From Trifolium pratense (lineage: Eukaryota > Streptophyta > Magnoliopsida > Fabales > Fabaceae), in assembly GCF_020283565.1 (NCBI RefSeq), contig NC_060059.1:42958338-43022337 (forward strand): a stretch of 64,000 nucleotides of DNA. Direction: 5' to 3'. Positions 24,401 through 37,862 of this stretch are shown here, piece after piece. Position 1 is the stretch's first letter. Each line of letters starts with the position of its first letter. Below the pieces are notes generated by a model. The model had not been told where the DNA came from, did not search any database, and saw only the letters and a list, made by a program, of their open reading frames with translations. The position numbers and the translations under genes are program-made.

Positions 24401-25569
24401 GGGTTTTGGTGGAGATTACAGCCATGCATATTCTAAATCAACTTCTTTGGCTCGGGAAGCTATTGCCAACATACGTACTGTTGCTGCTTTTGGTGCAGAA
24501 GATCGAATATCAATCCAATTCATGTCTGAACTGAACAAACCTAACAAGCAGGCACTTCCAAGAGGCCACATATCAGGTTTTGGTTATGGTGTGACGCAGC
24601 TGTTGGCTTTCTGCTCCTATGCACTTGGGCGTTGGTATGCATCCGTCTTAATCAAGAAGAAAGAGTCAAATTTTGGAGGTGTCGTGAAGTCCTTTATGGT
24701 TTTAATCATCACTGCTCTTTCAATAACAGAAACACTAGCTCTTACACCGGATATTGTGAAAGGGTCACAGGCACTAGGATCAGTTTTCAGAATCCTCCAT
24801 AGGAGAACAGCCATCAACCCAAACGACTCGAATAGCAAGATGATAGCTGAAGTCAAAGGAGAGGTATAGTTTCGAAATGTGTGCTTCAAGTACCCAACGA
24901 GACCTGATAATATATAACCATATTATAGAACTTGAACCTCAGTGTCTCGGTAGGAAAGAGTCTTGTAATGAGATTTTATGACTCTACTTCCGGGTCAGTT
25001 CTGATACACGAATGTGATATCAAAAGCATAAACTTGAGATCTTTAAGGCAGAGAATAGGATTGGTTCAGCAAGAACCTGCTTTGTTCTCTACCACAGTTT
25101 ACGAAAACATCAAGTATGGTAAAGAGGAGGCATCAGAAATAGAGGTAATGAAGGCAGCGAAAGCAGCAAATGCTCAAGAATTCATCAGTAGAATGCCACA
25201 GAAGGGTATAGAACTGAGGTTGGAGAGAGAGGAGTGCAGTTATCAGGAGGACAAAAACAAAGGGTAGCAATTGCTAGAGCTATTCTGAAAGATCCATCCA
25301 TTCTTCTACTGGATGAAGCAACAAGTGCACTGGACACAGTATCAGAGAGGCTGGTCCAAGAGGCTCTTGATACGCTTATGGAAGATCGAACGACAATTTT
25401 GTCCGCTCACAGGCTCTCAACTGTTCGTGATGCAGACATCATTGCAGTGCTGCAACATGGGAAGGTTGCAGAAATGGGAAGTCATGAGAAGCTTATGGCC
25501 AAACCCAGAAGCATCTATAAACAATTGGTTAGTCTACAGCAAGAAAAGCGTCAACCAGAAGAACATTAG
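21419..25569 (+). pseudogene. ABCB13/14-type ABC transporter pseudogene
   Basis: Exon-like blocks follow the order of a full-length ABCB protein (two TMD-NBD halves, MDR/PGP subfamily), closest in wording to Arabidopsis ABCB13/14. Visible: ALYLVYLGVVVLASAWMG (from 21419), TGERQMAR, DAILVQDAIGDK, NBD1 Walker A GPSGSGKST (about 22763), LSGGQ (about 23256), NBD2 LSGGQ (about 25234) and a normal C-terminus ending at 25569. Lesions: no exon 1 or start; an unclear junction at 22336-22515; a 2-nt loss near 23306; TAA at 23425-23427 in the NBD1 H-loop region; a frameshift near 23670; a missing TM segment at about 23930-24000; TAG at 24867-24869; a disrupted stretch near 24908; loss of the NBD2 Walker A at about 24965; a 2-nt gain near 25203. 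These are too many for sequencing error. Confidence 0.92.
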
Positions 25570-26695
25570 TGAATTCATTTGGAGTTTCCCAAGTCTATAG
25601 ATTCAAGTTATACTTGCAGCTTGCAGCTTGAATTGAGGTAAGGTAAGGGTTTAAGATTATGTCTGAGTCTGATGACCAATCCGTCCATAAAAGACGTTTT
25701 CGTAGTGCATCTACATACTGTTTATATATACACATCCTGCCATAAAATTCAAAGCCTATAACTCTCTCTTGCAGAATGTTACAAACTTACAAATTCTGTA
25801 ATTTGCGTTTCTATCATTCAAAGCCTATCACTTCTTCATATAAAAACAAATATTTCATTGGTTATCGTATCAAAAACTGAAAACTGTAAAGGTTTAAGGA
25901 GTAAAATAAATAGGAAATTTTCACATGAGAGAATCATTTTAAATTTCCCATAGTTTCATTCACATGAAACTCAGAGCTGACCTTTTTATTCAAAGACAAG
26001 TTTTTAATATCATTTCCATCAACAAAAGAAGTTCATATCATATCCATCATTTTTGCAGTTTTGACAAGTTTTACGTTGCTGGTATTGTTCTCTAATTGGG
26101 ATTTGGATCCTCTCTCACCGTGCAGAAATTATTTTTTCCATTCAATTAGACAACGTACAACTGCATTTGGTAGCTATTTTACGTGGAAATTTTTTTGCTA
26201 CGCCATAGGAGAGGTTCAGAGTCCCTCTAATTGTAGGACAACAAAATACTGTTTAACCAATGAATGTAGCACAAGTAAGTTTTGTCATAGTAAAAAACGA
26301 GTAAATTTTGTCCAAAAACTAAAGTAAGAAAGTAAAGTAATTGAGTGAAAATGCCCTACTTATAAATCTTTCAAAATTTATCAGTCATTATAATTATACT
26401 CATAAACCAAATTCATGTTTAATAATTTAACCATGATTTACTCAAAAAATAATTTAACCATTGTTCGATAGTAAGTAGTTACCAAAAACTTTACAACCTA
26501 AATGAACTAAATAATTACATAATAATTTTGATATTTTATAATATATTGAATAAAAAATTGGCAATAAACTACAAATAAATCAAGCCATCGAAATTTTAGT
26601 TAATAAAAATGATTAATTTTTATTTTTATAAAAAATAACACATCATGTATATGAAATATGATTCCGTTATGTTTATTACAGAACCTTTAGTTGAG

Positions 26696-26778
<83 letters not shown>

Positions 26779-27169
26779 TGACAAACCTAAATATATAATT
26801 TTTAAAACCAAATAAATTGGTCAATATTATAAGTCGAACCAATCTTGATGAGTGAGCTGAAAATGTTCAATTAAACTGAAAATGTCAGTTATGCTGTATT
26901 ATGTGGCATTATTGCCACCGCAAATATCTTAATGCACGGTGGGGGAATATTCAATTTATATGGCTTTAATACGAAACATTACACTGCATATGTGAACAGT
27001 GCTTTAGAGAAATGACCTTGGCACTGCAATTTTAATGCAAAAGTGATGAACATTGATTTACTGTTTTTGTTGTTGGGATGAAGATGAACAATGATTAAAT
27101 ACATGGCCGATTTTCCGCATAACTGTACATTTGAGCATCTCAAATAAGCCAGTTCAGCAGGGTAGTGAT
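25570..27169. other. Intergenic region between the ABCB pseudogene and VPS35
   Basis: Non-coding and AT-rich. It holds a dinucleotide microsatellite (listed separately). The plus-strand frame at 26061-26327 has no recognised domain. The last 100-250 bp before 27170 probably contain the VPS35 3' UTR. Confidence 0.45.
26699..26775. repeat. (AT)n microsatellite
   Basis: An uninterrupted run of about 38 AT units. The minus-strand open frame across it translates as alternating Ile-Tyr and is an artefact of the repeat. Long AT runs are typically length-variable in plants. Confidence 0.98.
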
Positions 27170-28610
27170 TCACACCTTGATAGAATCATATTTTTCACCC
27201 AGTATACCGCCCTTCTGTTTTTGAAATTGAATGTACCTCAGTGTGCTAGCAAAGAAAGGATCTGAAGCTGGGAGAGCTGACGCAGAGTCACTCTGCATCT
27301 CAGTCTTGATTAATTCTATAAGCCCCTGAATAGTAGCACTGGTAATCTGTGGATTTCCTTTCTCATAATAGTAAATGTACCTGGAACATACTTATCTGTA
27401 AGTGAAAAAAACATGAAAACAGTACACCAAAGCAAACAGTTTTATAGCTTACGGGGACTAACTTATTCAGTATTTCAACAAAAAGTGTAACTGGTCCGCT
27501 GCTACCCCTGGCAACATTGGCCATTTGCTGAGCAGCATTTGCAATCCTCAAAGCACGCTTGAGACAAAGCAAAACCCTGCAATCAAACTGTCAACAACCC
27601 ATCTCCAAGACAAAAACCAGAAGACAAGAAAGGTGGTAATTTATAAGCCTGTACGTCAAATGATGCAGTGACATAATTACAGATTTGATAAATCATGCAA
27701 ATGCATAAATGCGTTAAGAACCTCGACGCATGTTAGAACTAGTATCTAATGTATTATAATTAAGAGATGGGAAAAATAGGATAGAATGGAAACAAACTCC
27801 CTGTGACAGCATGTCAAACAGAGGGCTGCACATTTATTTCAAAAATCAGATGCAAAAACATACAAGAAAATTTCAGAGAATAAGGATAGTGTAGTTACAA
27901 GGACGTTTTCCTACCAAGATTTGAGAGCTTGGCCTCTCCCTTTCCTTAATCCAAAATAACCCAATACTATATTGAAAACTAGGAGACCGACATAGCATGC
28001 CTAATTATCATCTGATACTTATTAATGACACATGGTCTAACAGTACTACATTGAGTATAGGACATAATTAATTCAGAAAACACAAAAGGCATCAATGCAT
28101 GAAATCAATCAAATCATCCCAATTAAACCTACTTGAGTATTTACCAGCATACCTCTCTCCATCCTTAATACCATCTTGATCATCAACCCAAAAGAGATGT
28201 GAGCATGCATAAACAGCTCGACACTGATCAGGTTTCTTCAAAAGCTTTGCGGAATACTGCAGAAAGATAGAACGCCATATTAGGCTGTGGCATGAATACA
28301 ATAAAAAGCTGATAACAATTGCCACAAACCCTTTGTCTAATAACCACCCTCCTGAGAAAATTCATCACACAACTTAATTTATAACGATTTCTAGAAGTGT
28401 AACATTTCAATATGGTCCTTATTTATTATTTTAAGAAGCTTGGTTTTTGGGAGGAGACTTTAAATAATGCCTGAATGTTCCCTTTCTCATAAAAAAAATG
28501 GTTGAACCCCCAAAAAAAGAGGAATTATTCCCTTCCCTATTGTCCCCTTCAATCCCCATCGTTATCCCTCATCGAGACAGACTCTTTTAAAGAAAAAGAG
28601 GAGTGTGTGT

Positions 28611-28664
<54 letters not shown>

Positions 28665-31600
28665 GCATGTAATCAATAACATACCCCTGTGGCCTTGTGT
28701 GTTAATGTATCCCTGTTCTCAACACCAAAGATGTTCATTCTCTGGAGAGTCCCGATAATTAAATGTATTGCAGTTACTTGGGCTTTGGAGTCCTAAATAT
28801 TATTAACAGACAGATTAGACAAGACCACCTTAGTCACATGAAGAAAATCATAAAAAGGATTGTTGTATTAGCAAGTACCGCAATTTCTTCTTCGTATAAT
28901 ACAAATGCCTGAGTGAAAAACTCATAAGCAACAGGCTCGAGGTCACAATCATTAGCAGCCTGATAATCAAAATGAAAATAGGTACAAAAAAGTCACTAAA
29001 ATAATTTTGCAAAATGACAGACTTTATCGTAATCATGATAAAAAACATAATAACTTCGAAAACTATTAAAGCTAATAGTAATGTGATTATGGAGAAGAAC
29101 ATAAAATCACTGTAAACATTGTGCCTTTTGCAAATAGGCACCTTGAACGTTTGCTTCATCCTTATTAATTCTTAAGCCCTACTATTTTTAACCAGAGAGT
29201 TTATTGCAATAATATGATACATTGGTTAGTTTAGAGGGTAGTTAAAAGACTTAGTTTGTTGGGTTGAGTTGGTTGGAAGGAATAAACCAAGCATGTGACC
29301 GATAAATAGAATATGGATTGAGATGGAAAGGGAGGAAATTCGTGAATTTAGAATTGGGAGAGTCAGGATCTCTAAAAAATCCAGGAGTTTGTGTGTTCTT
29401 GCTATTCATTCTTTTTTTCGGGTATTAACCCCCTCCGCCCTCCGGTTCCCGGGAGAATGGAGCTCTGGTAATTTGAGGTTCAGTGAGGGGATATGTAAAA
29501 CCTAGCCAATGATTGTTCCAGCCAGGGATCAAACTCGAATACTCCTGATTGATTCAATCTTAACTGACGCTCATTAATCACTTAAGGTCAACCACTTGAT
29601 TGCTACTCATTCAATAATAGTACATTCTTTTCATTCCCAATATGATAAAGTCCCTATCAACTATGGGCTGACCAAAAGGTCGAGTAAAGTGGCTGTGTAC
29701 TCTTTTCCCAGCATAAAAATAGCAAAGCCTCTTTGCAAAAAACCCATATAAATAATTTTCCCATTCAGACTAAAGAGCTAAACTATCAATCTGATGAGAA
29801 TAAAAGTATGCCCATAAAATATGTTTGGGTGCAGACGCAGAGAATCAGTTTTCAAGCCCCAACTTAACATGTATTCCTGTTTTCTTTGTATTCTGATGGC
29901 GGATTGAGAGTGAAGGGGGAAACAAAAGCAAAACAAATTTGATCATTTAAGCTTGCAAGGTCAAGCATACCTCAGCACAGTGCAGATACATCCTCAGGGC
30001 CAGTTCAGGAGATGATAGAGAAGATAGAACTTCGATCGTCTGTATCAAAATACGGTTATATTTCCATCACATGTGACTGATGATGATATATGGTGCATAA
30101 AACATAACATATATATCAGATATGACTTAGTAAACTACACAGTATGCTTATAGATTTTTTTTAAAAAAAAAAATGTTTCGAGATAGTTTAATGAAGAATA
30201 TTTTAGAGTTGTAAGCCAGTATGGGCTTGTGAAGCAAAACTAAATTATTCTTTAAGTTTGAAGTACATTTTTAATTCACCTCATTTAAAAGCTGAAATAA
30301 TTTTCGGGGTGTTGCAGGTTCTTCTTCTCCTGCTATGTCTCCACCTTGGGCTTGCAATTGCCTGATCAACTGCAGTAAAGCATGATTCAAAAGGAAAAAT
30401 TAGACAGAGAAAGAGCTGAGTTCTTCACTCATAATAAGTAAACCCACTTACACAGCGAGGCGTACAATTTATGTAATATACTAATATGATAACATAATAT
30501 TTGTCACAATAAAAGTCATCACAAGGTTAAAATAATTTGAGGTTTGACAATTAAATCATAAATATGAAAACTTGAGACTCTAAAGTTGAAGGCATTGCCA
30601 TGGTACAACATTTTGTAAATGTTTACAAAATGCTTCCGTAGCTTAACTTAAGGGGTTGATTAAAGGAGCCATCTATAATCAATTGATGGATTACGGAATA
30701 TGGACCTGACAATACCAGACAGCTCCATTCAGATAATTCACAACGTAGAGTTCCGTTCAAGAAGCATGCCAAATATAGTAGACAATAGAGACATTGAAAG
30801 AAATAGTACAATAAAGGAAGAAAGATACCTTAAGTGCAGAAAATATAAGAGAAGGAACAGTGAAAGGTAGGCGCCTTGGTCCTCCACTCATAATATGTTT
30901 CTTTACTGTACATATTATCTGAAGTACAGTGAGTTACAAGTTAGGTGTAGAAGTGGATAGAGAAACACCAGAGGAATTCAATTAGACTCTTAATACACTT
31001 ATAATTACCTTGAACATTTCCTCCGGGTCATTATTATGAAGCATGTTTATAAGGCGGGCAACAGAATTTTGTTCCTCGCTGAAATCTTCTTCATCGATCT
31101 ATGGGCAAGACAAAAGAAGTATTAAAATTGTGTTGAGCAAACACTATACTTACTTAGCAAAAAAGCATAGATATATTTAACAAATTTGGTTTGGTCATAT
31201 AAATAATTTTTATGAACATTTGAAAATGTACAGATTACATATAGCAATTGTACCTTACAAGCAAAAGGTCAAAAACAATAAGTATCAGGTATACCTCATC
31301 CTCGGATGTTCCATCCAAATCTATTATAAGCCCTTTTATTAATTCAAATAAAACTTCAACCTGCAAAAGCATATATAACATTGTTACGTAGAGATAAAGT
31401 TGTTATAATCAACCAACAGCAAGGTAATATACCTTATCGGCGGTAGATATGTAGGTATTATTCTTCATAATGCTTTGAATAATAACCAGAGCCATGAGTT
31501 TATTTGTCACATTATCAAGATGATCCATCACACGAGGATAATTGGAAAGTGTCAGAGCAGTCACAACATCATTGTATTTATCAAGTGGGGCGCTTAAAAG

Positions 31601-34600
31601 TGCAACAACTTGCTTTGTTGCTCTATTGTCATCAAGCTTTGGTTTCCCAGACAGCTTCTTGACACATGATCCCTGCATAAATTCCAGAAAAGGGGCAGCT
31701 TAGCTAATGTGAAAATCCTATCCACAGAATGCCATATGAAAATAACGGATCAAGAAGATGCTGCAGTGTTTGAAAAGTAACATACCAGTACTTGATCCAC
31801 ATAATCAAGTCGGTCCGGATGAACACGGAGAGTAAATGTAAGAAGAGAGACATGCAGAGATATGGCACCCACAATAGGCATGTCAACCTGTGCTTCTATC
31901 ACCTGCAGTCAAATGAAGGTCTTGGATTACAAATCAACTGCCCACACAGTAAAAAGCATAATTACACTGTTCCTTTCTTTCTCTCCAATTTCTTTTCTTT
32001 TATTTGGGGGGCTTGGTCCAAGGGGATAATGGTCAAGTCCTAAAAAATCAAATGACTATACTATGACACCAAATGAGACCAGGATGACAACATTACATAG
32101 CCTTGGCTGATTCCAACAGTGCGCTGCCAACCCGTAAAAAGAAGTAATAGTAGAGAAACGTGCTTCAGGAATTCTAGAGGTACCATTATATGAATAAGTT
32201 ATGATATAAGGAACTGCTGCAAAAACATTAATCATAATTCACGAAGGAAAAAAAACATTGAACAAAATCACCACATTTGTTCCGTCATGGTCTGAAGTTA
32301 TATCAGGAGATATTTTTCTTTAGTTCTCACACAACAAGTTTAAGTAAAAGTTTCAAAGTCGAGAAAGCGCAGCTTACCCTGCTTATTGCAGTACTTAGTT
32401 TGGTAAATGCTTCCACTTGCAAAAATTCGGGTAAAACCTGAGACATAAATGTTATCAGTAAACAATTGGGAGCTTAACTTATGACAAAGGTGCACAAGAC
32501 TTACTTCAGAACTTGAGGCGGCATAATTTGACAACCTGTCCATTAACTGAGATAACACTGTCTTGATGTCTACTGTAGGCTGCAAATACAATCCAATCAG
32601 TCAAAGCAGAGAAAATGTTTTCAACTTTAAGAACGACATAAAAAAAATATTTGCACTGCCTTTGCTCTTCACTTATCAGAGAATTTCCACATATATATTC
32701 TAAAAAAGAGTCACATGGATGACCCACTGCATCCAATAAAATTCTTCATCATCCATGCAAAGAAACCCACCACTAGTAGAGTACATTAAAGAAACAAAAA
32801 ATAAACAAGGATTGTTTTGGATTGAGAATTATAAAATTTCAGACGGTAAATTTAATTTCATTAATTTAATTTTCTTCAAAAAATTAAGTGCGTGGATAAT
32901 TAGAAGTGACAAATAAATTTCCTCCATGAAGAGGATTACAAACAGCAACAAAAAATTTATTCCTCCTCGCACATAAGGTTGACCAGTCACCACTAGAATG
33001 TCTTTTCAAATTGCAAACACATAAAAGGTCATCTATTTCAACTATAATTATTTTGCTCACCTGTAATTGGGGGCAAGCACCTAAGAGTGTCTCAAGTGTC
33101 TGCAAGTGGTATTCATCTGGAAAAACCTGGATTATGCACTCCATGAGATAAAATTGGGCAAGCTCATCTTTACAGTTGACAACCTGCTCAAGCCAATTTA
33201 GACAGTTGAGAGCCATTATAAAATCAAGGCTAATAATAAGAGGAAAAGAATACTTTTTTGGGGAGAAAAAGTACTTTAATAGACCTGCTCTAGAACACTT
33301 GGAAGGACGGTGTCTTTGTACATCTCAAGGTCCACGCCATCTATCTGACTCAGAACATGGAGGTTTTTCCCTACCTAATAATTTGAGAAAAAGGAAAATG
33401 AGTAACCTATTTGTACAAAAACGTATAGCACACAACTTTATAAGGAGATAGTCATATTTTTGTATTACAAGATCGCGAAGCTCGTTCCTTTCTTTATCCT
33501 TCTTCTCTTTTAACCGACCGGGTCCCTGCAGACCAGAAAGCCCAATTGAAGTCCTGAGCTCAGGATCGCCAAAGATTAAGCATGATTCACAAGCACCATA
33601 ACACCTGCATGGCCAGAAATCATGTTCTCATGATTTATTTTTACCTCTAAGGCTATGGCATGCAAGTACTGTGGTGCTATGCATCTCATAAGACAAGATT
33701 AGATTATATTAGATTAGATTAGAGTGAAAGAAGCTCAAAGAACCTGATGTTGCAATCGAACCCAGAGCTTGTTCATTTCTGAGAAATTCTCTAGAACAAA
33801 TTCAACTGCATCCTTTACACTGCCATAATCCCTGCAGGCAAAAGCATCCAGACTCAATCCTCATTCATATAATTCTTGTTCACCAAAACAAAACATCAAA
33901 AATATAAAATTTCCTATATTCAAAATTGAAAGCAAAGACATGGTTACATGTAGGAGGGGAAGTACAAAGTTTTCTGATTAACTAACAAAGATACTCAAAA
34001 ACTACAGATGCATTAAAAGTAAAAATGGCCTCACCCATCTTCGTATTCGGAACCAATATCAGGCAACTTGTCTCTGCTGACTTGAGAAAGATAACTCCTC
34101 AAAAACAGACCGCGAATCGGATGCTGAACGCCGCGACACATCTCTACTAGGTCTTTAAGAACCTCCCTTACAGGAGTATCCTTACACCTAAGGTAAACAG
34201 ATCCTACCGTGCAAAGAAGATACCTGGAAGTAAATTAAAAACAATAGCATCACACTCATTCAGAACCACAACAATAGGATCCTTGATACCAAACGAATAA
34301 TGACTGAACAAGTTTACTCTAGAAGGATCTTTTATGCATATTATATTAGTTTATTTATTAGCACTACTATTGTATGGTTAATGTAGCTATGTTGATCTGT
34401 GTGTGCATCAATTTATATAAGCATTGTATGGTCACAAAGTTGGAATCAATGAAAAAAACAATAAATTTTCTTTCTTTTATTTCTAGCTTCTATAGCCCTA
34501 TACAAATTGGATTGTATCACAGAATAAGTAGTCGTTTTCATCTAAACCAATGAGAGATAACTGTAAGACTATAGGTTGAAACCGCATAACTATTCAAGTA

Positions 34601-35164
34601 AGAAGCACAATATTAGTAAGTTGCAAAAATGAATATTGATTGCAAAAACCACTTACAATCTAGGCAATATATTTCCAGCATGTTGAACAAGCTCATACAG
34701 ATCAACTATTGAAACACCGTGTCTACTTTCGTCTTTGAAGAACATCTCCAACCGCCGTAGCTCATCAAAGGCTCTCATATCTTAAAGCACAAAATACACA
34801 AGAACAATTGAATCAAAGTTGAAACCTAAGTAAAAATAGATTAGAAAATGCACTATAAGAATAAGAGAATAAGAATTATACACAGTTCATAATATTTATG
34901 AGGTGAAAGCCTAGAAGTTCGAAGCTCAGATAGCATCTGCGCAGAGTATTTGAGTGAATCTCTGAGATTATTGTCATCCTGCAAACGCAATTCGATTCAA
35001 TTGAAATTTGGAATTAAAGAAAATTGAGGATTAGGTTATGAAAGTGAGTAAGTTAGGATAATAATAAGTACGAGAGCGCGATGCATGAAGAATGCGTTGT
35101 GTTGAATGGCGGCGATTCCTTCGGCGAGCCATTTGTCTTCGTCGTGGAAGTCATTTGCAATCAT
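27170..35164 (-). CDS. VPS35: Vacuolar sorting protein 35 (retromer subunit), 22 exons, 791 aa
   Basis: Exons: 35072-35164, 34882-34978, 34657-34780, 34035-34223, 33744-33831, 33469-33525, 33285-33374, 33061-33183, 32505-32579, 32378-32437, 31786-31902, 31433-31672, 31295-31360, 31009-31098, 30829-30918, 30280-30369, 29971-30039, 28879-28959, 28685-28792, 28153-28256, 27463-27576, 27170-27380. All join in frame to 791 aa, against about 790 in Arabidopsis VPS35A/B. The VPS26-binding motif PRLYL lies at about residue 101; downstream are the helical-repeat landmarks [33 protein letters not shown] and [14 protein letters not shown]35 is the scaffold of the VPS26-VPS29-VPS35 retromer, which recycles vacuolar sorting receptors and PINs from endosomes. 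Exon 3 uses an AAG acceptor and exon 5 a GTTCTT donor, both slightly unusual. The gene appears intact; A versus B paralogue is not decided. Confidence 0.96.
28613..28661. repeat. (GA)n microsatellite in a VPS35 intron
   Basis: About 24 GA units (TC on the coding strand), just downstream of the exon at 28685-28792 in transcription order, about 25 nt from its donor site. It lies inside the intron and is likely length-variable. Confidence 0.97.
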
Positions 35165-35923
35165 TTATGTTGGAATTGATGAGATCGGTCGGAGACGCCA
35201 CGAGCAGAGAGTTGAACTGAATCTGTGGAGAAGATCGTTGATGCCGTGTGTATAACGGTGGATGAATGAATCCCACAGCACACACCCACCAACGTGACAC
35301 GCGAAGCTAAGTGCTACTTACGATCACGGAAAGTGCCAAAAAGTGATTTGTTTTTGGTGAATAGTGAAGAACTACTCAACTGCCTTTGTTCAGCAATGAG
35401 ACACTCCCTCCATGCTTCTCTTTTTTGCGTTACGGTATAAATATTTCTGCGGGTAACTATAGGTAGGTAGGTCGCGGATTTACAGCCTCCCAAGTGAATT
35501 TTTGGGTGCGCAATCCATACCATTTATTTAAGGGGTCAAAAATTCTTTACATAGAATACAATATTTCAGTGTTGCTGTGAACATAGTTTAATTAGTTGGA
35601 ACATTGCATATAAAATGCAAACCTCGGTAATCTTCACCTTAAAACAAAATAATGAAATTATATTCACTAAGCTACTTGATAAAATTAAAAAACAATATTT
35701 TGTTTCATGAAAAGTCAATCGCACAATTTGTATGATGAATATTTTTATATTAAAGTTTCTATTATGTGTTTTAACTTTTAAGAGTATTTGTTAGTATTTA
35801 TCTATTACTATATTCACCTAATCTTATTTGATTCGTAACATTAACATTAAAGGTGAGTGTATCTTTATTGAAATTTGAAACTTGTTTGTCTGTGTTGTAG
35901 TAGTTTGGTCTTGTTAAAGTGGT
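35165..35923. promoter_or_regulatory. VPS35 upstream region
   Basis: 5' flank of the minus-strand VPS35 gene. The leader is probably within 35165-35300, which is less AT-rich (gatcggtcggagacgcc). The plus- and minus-strand frames near 35314-35523 have no recognised domain. No clear TATA box was identified. Confidence 0.4.
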
Positions 35924-36506
35924 TAGGGTTGAGAATAGGTCAGGCCTACAGGGGCCTTCGGCCTGGCTTGTATAAGTCTGGCATGGTCTGGCCTGATTAT
36001 TAAAAATGCCAGATTTAGGCTTTGAAAACGGCCTGTTTACATAAATAGGTCAGGCTTAGGCTTCTAAAAAGGTCTACGAAGCCTGATAGGCCAGCCTGTT
36101 TATAATAATAATTATTTATATAATATTATTATTTATATCTTATAAAAAAAAATATTATTTATAATAATTATTATTTTTCGTAATCGTATTTGTTATTTTA
36201 TTAGTGTTTAATTATTGTGTTAATCATATTATTAGCTTTTTCTTAATGTTGTAGAAATTATAAAAATTTAAATGTGAACTTTTTAAGGCCTGTTTAGCCT
36301 ATTTAAAAAAACTATATAGAGGAGCTTTAATGTAACACAGACTTTTAAACAAGCTACAAGGCCAGGCCAGACTTTTAAAAGGCTTAGGCCAGGCCAAAAA
36401 AATTAACATTTGATAGGCCGCAGGCCAGGCTCAGGTCTGAAAAAAAATCGTAGGCCAGGCTCAGGCCTGTCAAGGCCTGGTCTGGCCTGGCCTGTTCTCA
36501 ACCCTA
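35924..36506. mobile_element. Non-autonomous hAT element, 583 bp, perfect 8-bp TSD
   Basis: The left end TAGGGTTGAGAATAGG and the right end inverse CCTGTTCTCAACCCTA form TIRs. Both sides are flanked by the same 8 bp, AAAGTGGT (35916-35923 and 36507-36514). Subterminal zones are crowded with variants of AGGCCTGGCC in both orientations, as expected of hAT transposase binding sites. The interior is AT-rich and does not encode a transposase. TIR and TSD are seen directly; the superfamily is inferred from the TSD length and subterminal repeats. Confidence 0.93.
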
Positions 36507-36514
36507 AAAGTGGT

Positions 36515-37862
36515 CGATTATATACCAACATTCGAAACTTGTTTGTTTGTCGTGTTGCAGAAGTCTAGTCTCTTTTAAAGCGGTCAATTATATACTAACA
36601 TAAAGTTGGTTTGTCGTAATCTTATTATATACTCAAAGTCAATTTCAATGTGGTCAATTATGAAAGAGGATCTTCTCCCGTGGACAATTAACCGGAGGTA
36701 ATTTGAATGGTGTTGATTACACCGTAAGAAAATTTAACCGGAGAGGATCTCCTCTCATCGATTATATCTCGACATTAAGTTGATTCGAGTAAAACTAAAA
36801 ATTTGGATTTCTCAAGTTTAATATTTGAGTCTTGCAGATGTAAAAAATTATCGAAAGGGAATACCTAAAGTGATCAATCAAATTTTTTGGTAGAAATTTG
36901 TAAATGTCATTGACCAAATTGGTGAATACTTCCTACACTTTTTTGAAACTAAGTCGTCACATTTTAATTAAAAATTAAATGCTCAAACTCAATGCAACGA
37001 GAAACTTGATAAAAAAAAAAGAAAAAAAAAGAGCTAAACGAAACTAAAATAGAGACTACATATAAGTGGAACATAAGAAACTTAGCGGGGGGGGGGGTAA
37101 GTGACGAAAAAGTTTCGGGTGCTTCAATGTTAAGATTGCACATCATGAATATACAAAGGCAAGGACCCTATTTTTGAAGCTGAGATCAGGTAGAGAGGCA
37201 GTTTCTTCAAAACCCTCAATTTCTATAAGAACACAATATTTCAAACTGCAATGCGAAGTTTCGGGTTTCGTATCAGATTTCAACCTCATTTTGCGTGGAG
37301 TTCACTAACTTAGTCACAGAGAGGTTGTGAGTTGAGCAGCATATTTTATGCTTTCATTTTTTATTTGCTAACTGCTTCCAGTTCTACAAGAACTTACACT
37401 ATATCTGTATGAAAGGAATTGGTTCTTATGTTTGGAACTCCAACCAATATGTAACAAACATGACCAGCTGATTTTAAAATGTTGTGCAACTGTTTCAGTT
37501 AAACGCACACACAACTAATGTATGAACATTACTATGATAAACGCACAAAAAACAAGCCGCAACACTCAATATACTTGTGTATAATGATGAGTTAAAAGTT
37601 TGTTAGTAATACTTCATCTTTTTCATATTAGATAAAATAGTAATATAAGTATGCACATTCTTTCAATACTACTGGCGAATGGTATCCAATTAAAAACTAC
37701 ATGGTTGATAAAAATTGTATATGGTTCTCTGCCACAATGAAATTTTGTTACAAGTTTTTTTTTTTTCCTGTTTAAAAAATAATGCACAGGTTCTTTCAAT
37801 ATTGCAGAACACTGTTCCCAACTAAAAGCTACCTTCTACAGTCTACAAAAATTCCAAAAGAA
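36515..37862. other. Intergenic spacer with a G run
   Basis: No gene supported. Near the left part, wording such as gcggtcaattatatactaaca repeats the sequence flanking the hAT element, so an older local duplication is likely. A run of 10 G lies at about 37087-37096. The last 150 bp may include the 3' UTR of the minus-strand gene that follows. Confidence 0.4.

Noticed and set aside
21607..25600. Functional ABC transporter gene
   Set aside because: At least three frameshifts, two nonsense codons, missing exon 1 and missing Walker A exclude a working protein.
26626..26811. Open frame of repeating Ile-Tyr
   Set aside because: Pure translation of the (AT)n microsatellite.
29300..29600. Possible SINE in a VPS35 intron
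   Set aside because: Wording such as gggatcaaactcgaatactcctga resembles generic repeat tails, but no A/B boxes, tail or TSD could be shown.
33526..33605. Extra VPS35 exon upstream of 33525
   Set aside because: Protein-like text there (SGLQ before GPGRLKEK) is not part of VPS35 and the acceptor CAG|GGACCC at 33525 restores the family sequence exactly.
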